Source: Corinectria fuckeliana
Lineage: Eukaryota; Ascomycota; Sordariomycetes; Hypocreales; Nectriaceae
Assembly (NCBI GenBank): GCA_019137255.1
Contig: WPDH01000008.1
Span: 310,001-374,000, forward strand
Length of the DNA: 64,000 nucleotides
Direction of reading: 5' to 3'
Below, one piece after another: positions 57,467 to 64,000 of this stretch. How positions within the stretch are numbered: position 1 is the first letter of the stretch; each line of letters opens with the position of its first letter. The notes below the pieces were generated by a model. The model made no database searches, was not told the origin of the DNA, and worked only from the letters and a program-made list of their open reading frames with translations. A program made the position numbers and the translations under genes.

Positions 57467-59404
57467 TCAGGTCAGGTCAATGACCATGCAGTCGTCATCG
57501 TCAACCTCCAAAGGACGATGTTTGCTACCGTCGACAATTTCCATAAAGCTTTCATCCATCTCAGGTGAGGCTGTCTCGTCTTCGGAGTCAGTGAGGGTGA
57601 TGGATGCGTCAGACTCGTCCTCGATGAAAATGAGACCTTCCATCGGCTGATAGGGCTGCATGCCGTCTTCCTTTAGCAGCCACTGCTCAATGTGTCGGTA
57701 CAACACGCGAACTGTGTTGGGGGGGAACGCATTTCCGATCTGTCGCTTGATCGAAGTCTTGGTACCGAAGAAAGTGTGGTTCTTAGGGAATCCTTGAAGG
57801 CTGGCATATTCTCGTAGGGTCAAGTCTCTCGTGCCATCGGGAAAGTAGATGTCACCACCACCCGTGGTGATAGTCCCTGCTAGACGGTTTGGGTCGTATG
57901 ATGACCTTCTCGGCTGATAATACTTGACATTGTCCAGATCATGGAGGTCATCGCCCACCCGAATCCCGCTGAGTGCAGTTTGGATGGTGTTGTACGGTGG
58001 GAGACCTCCATGGCCATCAAGAGAATGTGTCGGTGCTGGGAATGGAGGAAGCCTCTCGCCAGGTGCAGCAGCAATGATGACCAAGCGCTTCCGATCTTGA
58101 GCTGCTCCCCAGGTACACAATCGCACGACCTTCCATCTCACAGAGTAGCCGAACTGTGTGAAGTCGGCCAGAAATGCTCGAAAGTACTCTTCATGGCGAG
58201 CATGGGTGAGACCAAAGGTTTGCTCGACTGTGACGATTCGTGGTCGACTCTTTCTGAGCAACTGGTTGCCGGCGAACAAGGCAAAGATATTCTCGTCGTC
58301 GTGTGCAGCGGCAAAAGTGTGGGCGGGTGAGAAGAACTGGCATGGCGGCGAGAAATGGAGAACATCAACTCTGATGTGCCCGTTTCGAGGGTTGGACATA
58401 TACGAGTCCAGTGACATTTTGAAGAGCTTCGTGTTGGGGAAGTTTGTTTGGTAGGTGTCCCACACTTCTTCTGCCTTGTCCACTGCGTACTGGACCTTGA
58501 ATCCAGCCATTTGGGCTCCTCGCGAGACACCGCCTGCACCTGAGAAGGCATCAAATAAGGTGTACTTTTGGCCGGGAACTCTGTAGCCTTGAGCGTGGGT
58601 TGAGCTTGTATCTTCCAAGTCGATGAAGTCTGTTCGGGTTTGTTGAGAGGGCATCCAGGATCCGCCCCTAATCCGGCTGCCTCGCCATTGGTTTCGTAAG
58701 ACATCCTCCGAGACTCGGTAACGGGCGTCAGGGACATCGTCGCAGTGGACTCGCACAATGGACTCCTCGAGCTGTTTTTTCTTGCTTCCTTTCGCAGCAA
58801 AGCAAACCTCCAGTTTCTAGCGGCAGGTAAGGTGCTCGGGTTGTTGCAGTCGGAGGACGGACGAGCTGAACTCTGGGTATAGCGCATTCGTGAATATCAA
58901 TGTTCTTTGTTTAATCACGGTCGAGGGGCAAACGTCCACGAGTTCTTCGCTTTTGGTTGTATCTCTGTCGTCGAAGTAGAGAACCATGCAGACTTCGTTG
59001 GCCTTCCTCGGAAGCTTGCCCAATATTGACCGTGTTCTCGCGAAAGGGACTCCTCGGATGTTGACTTTTCCAGTGGTTTTGCAGCGAGCAATGGTCCGGA
59101 CCATGATGAAGTTGATAGAATATTCGCTGACGAGAAACTCGCGAACTTCCAAGAACGTTCCAGACTTGATGATCGAATCGCCTACTCGGTATGTTTCCAG
59201 TGTGAACTCACCAGGGTGGACCAAGCTGTGTCCCACTGTACCGAGGTCGGCGGTGAGATCAATTACTTCGTCTGCTATTTCCACGACGTCGGGGGAAGAG
59301 CTTTCGCAAAGGGTACCAGTTGACCGGTGCCTTTGCCTGCTGAACGGCCTTTCGGTCAGGAACTGGACATCGTCCCACCCTGAGCCGTTGAAGAGATCTC
59401 GCAT
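57467..59404 (-). CDS. rid: RID/Masc1-type DNA cytosine methyltransferase, interrupted by an in-frame UAG
   Basis: Cytosine-5 methyltransferase homologue of the RID/Masc1/DmtA family; Neurospora RID is needed for repeat-induced point mutation and Ascobolus Masc1 for MIP. Motif I FDAFSGAGGVSRG, motif IV SPPCQFFSPAHT (Cys codon 58342-58340), motif VI EQT instead of ENV (family hallmark), motif VIII AQDRKRL, and motif X RQIGNAFPPN are all intact. An N-terminal region (from the ATG at 59404) has conserved-looking blocks such as LPRKANEVCMVLYFDD and LIFTNALYPEF. One TAG (58819-58817, codon 196) falls in frame between LTCR and KLEVCF; both sides are open in the same frame. Removing it by splicing would need a 42-nt or ~102-nt intron with a poor donor and would delete conserved-looking sequence. 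Translation from the next in-frame ATG (58654) would keep the catalytic domain only. Nonsense mutation, editing site or sequencing error remain possible. Confidence 0.88.
58807..58829 (-). other. Predicted hairpin placing the RID UAG in its loop
   Basis: On the coding strand ACCTGCC is followed by a ten-base loop GCTAGAAACT and then GGAGGT. The arms pair as ACCT/AGGT and CC/GG with a single bulged G. The UAG lies inside the loop. I found it by eye; no energy was computed. Confidence 0.5.
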
Positions 59405-60466
59405 ATCGGTTACTGGCGAATGGGGTGAGTTGCAGGCGCAATTGTGACGCAAAAAGACACCTGTAGGCAAGAGAGGCAGTGTCAGTGTGAAGTTCTAGTT
59501 TGGAGAGGCAGTAGACTTACAAAGGATAAGTAGATGAGAAAGACAAAAAGGAAGAAGGCAACGAAACAAACTCGTATGTGTCGATCCTAGCAACCACAAA
59601 TTCTGCGGTGATGTGCAATATGGGCGGCACAGAGGTCAACACAGCTATCTCCTGGAGATGAAATGGAGTGAAGAAGTTGAAGTTTCTAAATTGCGGAGAT
59701 GAGATTAGAGAAGCACATAAATTATCAGCTGGGGCAGCAAAAAGCGGTGAATGATTTGCATTGTTACTCGTAATGGCCATTCTGAGGCGGGCGTTTAACA
59801 ATCTGAGAGATTCGTGAGAGTGCGCTAAGTCTTTCTGCACTTGATTGAGAGAAGTGTTTCCTCCTTGTTCCCTCCAACGAAAGAATGAGCTTCTCACAAT
59901 GCGCTTGATTCATTATGTCAGCATGCCTATTTGAAGACTGCGTTTGCTCTCTAACTTGTTTGCATGCCCGATGTAAGCGCCGCTTTAGGGTACATCTTGG
60001 TTGTTTGTTGGTAGTAGTTTGAAGTCACGATAACGAAATATAAACAGCGTGATGACGGTTTGACGTTTGAGGTCTCGAGCAAGCCCCAGACCAATTTCAT
60101 GACCCCTGAACATAGCAAATGGAGTACACGACAATAATGTTCGTGGTGTTGTGGCAATGAAGGGAGTTAGGGAGTTAGGGCGCTGCCGAGTTTTAGCCGA
60201 CAGCCCCTTTCAACGGACAAACTCATTGATGTCATCGGCTAAGTTCCAAGTCCATTAATCATCGAAAGCTCTTTCGAATGAATCACGACTTACTTTTCTT
60301 GAAGTGAACCAAAGTCCGTGTGATAAACAAAGTTGATTGCACCGAGCTTGGCCTTGTCAACACCTCAAACTTGTATCTGGATGATCCAGCCCAGAGATCT
60401 CAAACCCGTCCCAGCAAATCGGGAATGAATATTCCAAAAGAATTCCGCCCTACTTGATTTCTCAAT
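59405..60466. promoter_or_regulatory. Divergent 5' region of RID and HhH-GPD glycosylase
   Basis: The two genes are head to head. On the RID side a 60-nt candidate leader intron is visible: GTAAGT donor at 59520 and CTACAG acceptor ending at 59461 (minus strand). The reading frame stays open from 59460 to the RID ATG, so the true start could be upstream, but no in-frame ATG joins convincingly. Two TTAGGG-like units occur near 60167-60180. No core promoter can be assigned. Confidence 0.5.
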
Positions 60467-61987
60467 ATGACGACTCGGTCCCTGCGTAAGCGACCAGCTG
60501 AGAGTATCGCTACCAATCTTCCAACCAAAAAACGACAGACCAACGCTGTCAGCCAACCGAAAAGTGACCAATGGGAAGAATTGCCACATAATCTCGGCCG
60601 CGTTCGAACCTCCAGATATCATACCGGACCGGAACTCACGCAGGACCTTGGTTCTGTGAAGACTGAAGATGAAGGCACCGACGGGCTTAAAGTTGAAGAG
60701 GAACCGTCCGAGCTGAAGGAGGAGTCGGAAGTACCAGAAATTGGAATTGCTCAACGCTTTGAAGCTACAACCCAGAGAACACTACGCCCAAGACGAACAA
60801 CTGCTCAAACGCCCTATATTGAGTCGGGAGACGAATCACCCAAGATCAAGGCGCCAGCACGATCACCCGCCAAGGGAGCTGCTACAAAGAAACGGACGAT
60901 CAAGAACGAGGCCAAAAAGGAGAACATTGAGTTTGTAGTGGAGCAAAAACCACGAAAAACATCCAAGAAGACAAAAGCCAACCCGTACGGACTGACGCCT
61001 GGCATTACTCCCTTTCCAGAATGGACAGCTCCATCGTTGGCAGATTGCAAAACGGTATACAGCCAACTTGCAAAACTTCACGGATACGCCAAGGCGCCTA
61101 AGAAGATACCTGCACCATCATTGGAGGTTTCTGGCTGCGGAGAAGTCCCAGCTGTCTTGGATGCCATGATCCGTACGCGACTGAGTGCTCATACCTCTGC
61201 AGCTAACTCAAATGCCGCATTCAAAGGGCTTGTCACTAAGTTTGGAGTTATCGATGAGGGCATTGGAAAGGGCAGTGTCAACTGGGACCAAGTCCGGGTA
61301 GCTCCCGTGGAAGACATTGTCGCTGCCATCAAGCACGGGGGACTAGCGCTAACCAAGGGCCGAGACATCAAGGCCATCCTAGGCATGGTCCATGAAGAGA
61401 ACATTTTGCGACGGGATGCCTTCGTCGAGGAGAAGAAGACAGGGCAGGCAGCACAAGTGATCGGAGCCGAGGACAAGACCCAGGGACAGAAGGATCTTGA
61501 AATCTTAAAGGCCGAGAAAGGCCTCGTTTCGTTGGATCACATCCATGGAATGCACCCTGACGACGCGATGAAGGAGTTGGTCAAGTTCCCCGGCATTGGC
61601 GTCAAGACAGCATCGTGTGTCATCCTGTTTTGCCTCCAACAGCCTAGCTTCGCAGTCGATACGCATGTGCATCGTCTGACGGGTTGGTTGAAGTGGATGC
61701 CGCCAAAGGCCACGAGGGACGAGGCGTTCAGCCATCTGGAGGTTCGAGTGCCGGACGATCTCAAGTACGGGCTACACAAGCTGTTTGTGCAGCATGGACG
61801 AAGCTGTGTAAGATGTCGGGCCAACACGACGGAAGGGACAGAGGAATGGAACGAAGCCGAATGTCCGATTGAAGAGCTGGTTGATCGGGTTGGTAAGAGG
61901 CAGAAGACGGGAGGAAAGGGGATGGCAGGGAAGCCATCAAAAGTGAAAGGGAAGAAGGTTAAGGACGAAGACGAGTGGAGTGATTGA
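60467..61987 (+). CDS. HhH-GPD base-excision DNA glycosylase (endonuclease III-like)
   Basis: 506 residues, no intron. The first ~160 residues are basic and disordered and include Arg/Lys-rich stretches (SLRKRP, KKRQ, ATKKRTIKN) suited to nuclear import. The HhH-GPD domain occupies about 195-450. The helix-hairpin-helix reads VKFPGIGVKTASCV with Lys380, and the GPD loop VDTHVHRLTGW has Asp398; the 18-residue spacing equals that between Lys120 and Asp138 of endonuclease III, so both the bifunctional Lys and the Asp are present. A ~35-residue charged insert (INILRR to LEILKAEKG region) precedes the HhH. The C-terminal cysteines (CVRC ... AECP) do not fit the classical C-x6-C-x2-C-x5-C iron-sulfur loop. 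The substrate base is unknown. It is divergent from RID. Confidence 0.88.
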   Translation: MTTRSLRKRPAESIATNLPTKKRQTNAVSQPKSDQWEELPHNLGRVRTSRYHTGPELTQDLGSVKTEDEGTDGLKVEEEPSELKEESEVPEIGIAQRFEATTQRTLRPRRTTAQTPYIESGDESPKIKAPARSPAKGAATKKRTIKNEAKKENIEFVVEQKPRKTSKKTKANPYGLTPGITPFPEWTAPSLADCKTVYSQLAKLHGYAKAPKKIPAPSLEVSGCGEVPAVLDAMIRTRLSAHTSAANSNAAFKGLVTKFGVIDEGIGKGSVNWDQVRVAPVEDIVAAIKHGGLALTKGRDIKAILGMVHEENILRRDAFVEEKKTGQAAQVIGAEDKTQGQKDLEILKAEKGLVSLDHIHGMHPDDAMKELVKFPGIGVKTASCVILFCLQQPSFAVDTHVHRLTGWLKWMPPKATRDEAFSHLEVRVPDDLKYGLHKLFVQHGRSCVRCRANTTEGTEEWNEAECPIEELVDRVGKRQKTGGKGMAGKPSKVKGKKVKDEDEWSD

Positions 61988-62915
61988 CCAACACATGAGG
62001 ACAAACAGATATAGACATATAGCGAACGAGATTTCCATTCAAAGTCATTAACAAGGAGAAGGCTGGTCTGCTTTAGCACAGTATGAAATATTTCTCTGGA
62101 TGCAATGCTTGCACATGCGTCGCAAAGCTCTTCCATCATTTTCATGCTTGATTCACTAAATAAATACTACGACATCTAACCCACTCTTCGACTTTAGGTC
62201 TGACTAGAAAGAAAAAAGAAGAAAAAAGAAGAAAAAAACGAACAAATTCGTAGGGAAGCGCCGCACTAATCTAGAGCTTCTCAAGGTACAAAATTAGCGA
62301 GGCGACTTCATGAAGCCACTGTCGCCCAGTCTGCGCACGGACCACCATATATCCACTCGATTAAAGCCCCTGTAAGACGCGGCAACGCGGCTATTCACGC
62401 GTGCTGTCAGTCTTTGTGGCTTAACTACCTTGGAAGCTTCACCTCGACATTTTCAACCCGAGCGTCACGGCACCTTGACGGCTCGCAGCCTCGTTGGAAC
62501 CAAGATCACTGGTAGATTTCGACCGCATCTACAAGATCCTCGCAGCCTTCTCATCAACATTCAGTCTTCTAGATTGCTCTATTTTCCCCCGAGTCGCTAT
62601 TTTGCCGCCTACCTAAACCAACAAAGACCTTCCTAGGCTCCTGTATCCTAGCAACGGCGACGCCAACAACACATCACCCGACACTCCTTGCACGTTTCTT
62701 CGTTTGACTTGTCGCACGCTTGCTATCTCCGTGATAGCTTCCTCCCCTTGAACCTCCCGACATCTCGCGGGCCTCCTACTCATCGATCCGCTCATATTTG
62801 ACCCGCTACCGCTCCCGCTGGCCCCGAACCCTGATACGAAGCCGCATCTCACGTCGAGACACCCCGACTTGGCCATCAAATCGAAGAATGCGTGCTCCCA
62901 AGCACCGTACATGCC
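61988..62915. other. Intergenic region upstream of the SEN1-like gene
   Basis: Holds the glycosylase 3' UTR, an A-rich repeat and the presumed promoter and leader of the next gene. No coding potential recognised. Confidence 0.5.
62206..62238. repeat. A-rich (GAAAAAAGAA) repeat
   Basis: A-rich tract made of about three GAAAAAAGAA-like units. Non-coding. Confidence 0.85.
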
Positions 62916-64000
62916 ATGTCTACTATCAATGAAGAGCTGGCAAAGTGGTATGAGGAGTTCCAGAAGATCCCGACCCAATACCACCTGCTATGCCCCCGAT
63001 TAGGCGACGAGGACGACGAAAACTACAAAATCCTGGATGATCCCGACTCCAAGATCTCCATAGAGGAGAAGAGAAAACGAATAGAGGATGGCAATGAACG
63101 GATCAACATCACATATTGGAACAGTCTCATTTTTGGCTTTGATAAGAAAACTGCAGGGAAATGGCTTGAGGACTTCACCAAGAGGCTCGAAGGCGGCCTC
63201 AAATTTTGTGCAGAATGTGTCCTGAACTGGCACATGAAGCGCAGGATCAACCTCCAAAAATTCTCCGAGTAAGTGTTTTTGGCTCCAAGAGGTGATCCTC
63301 GTTTCGCTAACGATTGCAGACGGTGGGACGAAGACGCAGTTGCCCATATTCAGGAACTGCTGGATCGTCTAGATGTCAATCGTATTGACCACAACCTAAA
63401 ATGGGCGAAGGAGTTTATCGAGAAGATCGAGTCCAGCGGCACTGTGTTCAAGAAATCACAGTTTGGCGCGCACATATCAGAAGTTCACATAACCGTTTAC
63501 GAGGCTCTATGTTGCATCGTCTACATGACGGATCCGGACCAACGTGCCACCTTCCAATACGTCTTCCGCCGACTGCAGGGGAAGAACATGCTCAAGTTAG
63601 GGACCAAGGATCCCCTGCCCGGAATGACGTATTTCCTCTTCGATCAGAAGAATGAGGATCGTCGCAGATGGGCCATGGAAAACTGGAAGAATCTCGACAG
63701 TAGCGCCATGTCACAAGAGCAGTTCGACTGGGCTGTGGGCGGCGGTCTTGTAAGCGCTATGGATGACATCAGTAAGAGGGACATCACGCAGCCCACCAGT
63801 GAGATGTATCTCGAGATTGAAAGGTTCTGGCTGGGATTCGAAGAAATCTTCAGGACCCTGAGTGCTGATATCATTCTCCATCGCCTCCGGAGTCTCGAGG
63901 TGAGGGCAGGCTGCCCCAACATCTACGACTTACTCTTCCGCCACATTCAATATTGCCATTCTGAGGGAGTTCTGGTTATCACGATCCGCATCCTCACAGG
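62916..64000 (+). CDS. sen1: SEN1-like helicase, N-terminal part (cut by window end)
   Basis: The first 345 or so residues, two exons so far: 62916-63268 and 63320 to the window end. The intron has a GTAAGT donor, a CTAACG branch site and a TTGCAG acceptor, and splits a Glu codon. The sequence begins MSTINEELAKWYEEFQKIP and continues with HLLCPRLGDEDDENYKILDDP, a helical region rich in Trp and Leu, and LSADIILHRLRSLEV. It resembles what I recall of the SEN1 N-terminal domain of filamentous fungi. Sen1 is an RNA/DNA helicase that terminates RNA polymerase II transcription and resolves R-loops, but the helicase motifs are beyond this window, so the identity is provisional. The ATG at 62916 is the first in frame; an upstream ATG at 62911 is in another frame. 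Confidence 0.7.

Noticed and set aside
58138..58887. 250-codon minus-strand frame across the RID gene
   Set aside because: It is an overlapping frame of the methyltransferase coding sequence with no domain of its own.
58820..58924. Introns removing the RID UAG (GTCCTC or GTGATT donors to the TAG)
   Set aside because: The donors are weak, one intron would be only 42 nt, and both would delete sequence that looks conserved (LIFTN, LTCR). Not fully excluded; RNA data needed.
60160..60180. TTAGGG units suggesting interstitial telomere repeat
   Set aside because: Only two units, out of perfect register (GAGTTAGGG), so more likely a short tandem duplication.

Overview
This window is nuclear DNA of a filamentous ascomycete (Pezizomycotina, most likely a Sordariomycete). 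Genes are compact, are split by 45-70 nt GT-AG introns (several with CTAAC/CTNAC branch points), and sit in microsatellite-rich intergenic DNA. The gene set is typical of the group: a Dbf2/Sid2 kinase, Srb8/MED12, Rgd1, Pop1, Ssz1, Rrp40, a Sen1-like helicase and a RID/Masc1-type cytosine methyltransferase. I placed exon boundaries by reading splice sites and checking reading frame; every spliced total is divisible by three.

Layout. 1.4-3.6 kb: Dbf2/Sid2 kinase (-). 5.2-6.1 kb: secreted CREG-like protein (+). 10.9-15.6 kb: SRB8/MED12 (+), preceded by a nine-codon uORF whose stop overlaps the main ATG. 17.1-19.8 kb: F-BAR/RhoGAP RGD1 (-). 23.4-25.6 kb: RBR-type ubiquitin ligase (-) that lacks the catalytic cysteine. 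25.6-34.7 kb: gene-poor stretch with simple repeats and a wrecked APH-type kinase gene. 34.8-39.9 kb: EAF elongation factor (+), GFA-domain enzyme (-), POP1 (-). 43.8-48.8 kb: NT-C2 protein (+), SSZ1 (-) and RRP40 (+), the last two sharing a promoter region. 49.4-51.3 kb: C2H2 zinc-finger protein with an N-terminal membrane segment (-). 54.2-56.7 kb: UPF1-like SF1 helicase (-). 57.5-59.4 kb: RID-type DNA methyltransferase (-). 60.5-62.0 kb: HhH-GPD DNA glycosylase (+). 62.9 kb to the end: 5' part of a SEN1-like gene (+).

The most interesting observation is the RID gene. It is open throughout except for one in-frame UAG at codon 196, in a segment where I expect Trp. The UAG lies in the loop of a small predicted hairpin. 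Sordariomycetes perform A-to-I mRNA editing during sexual development, which converts UAG to UGG, and RID acts in the sexual phase. The gene may therefore be a conditional pseudogene restored by editing. The APH relic at 32 kb carries substitutions of the CpA-to-TpA kind (a stop codon and both catalytic Asp to Asn), consistent with past RIP.

Most genes here are housekeeping and functionally unrelated (transcription: MED12, EAF, SEN1; RNA processing: POP1, RRP40; translation: SSZ1; cell polarity and septation: DBF2, RGD1). The helicase-RID-glycosylase group is the only neighbourhood that suggests a shared theme, genome defence or DNA modification, and that is inference.
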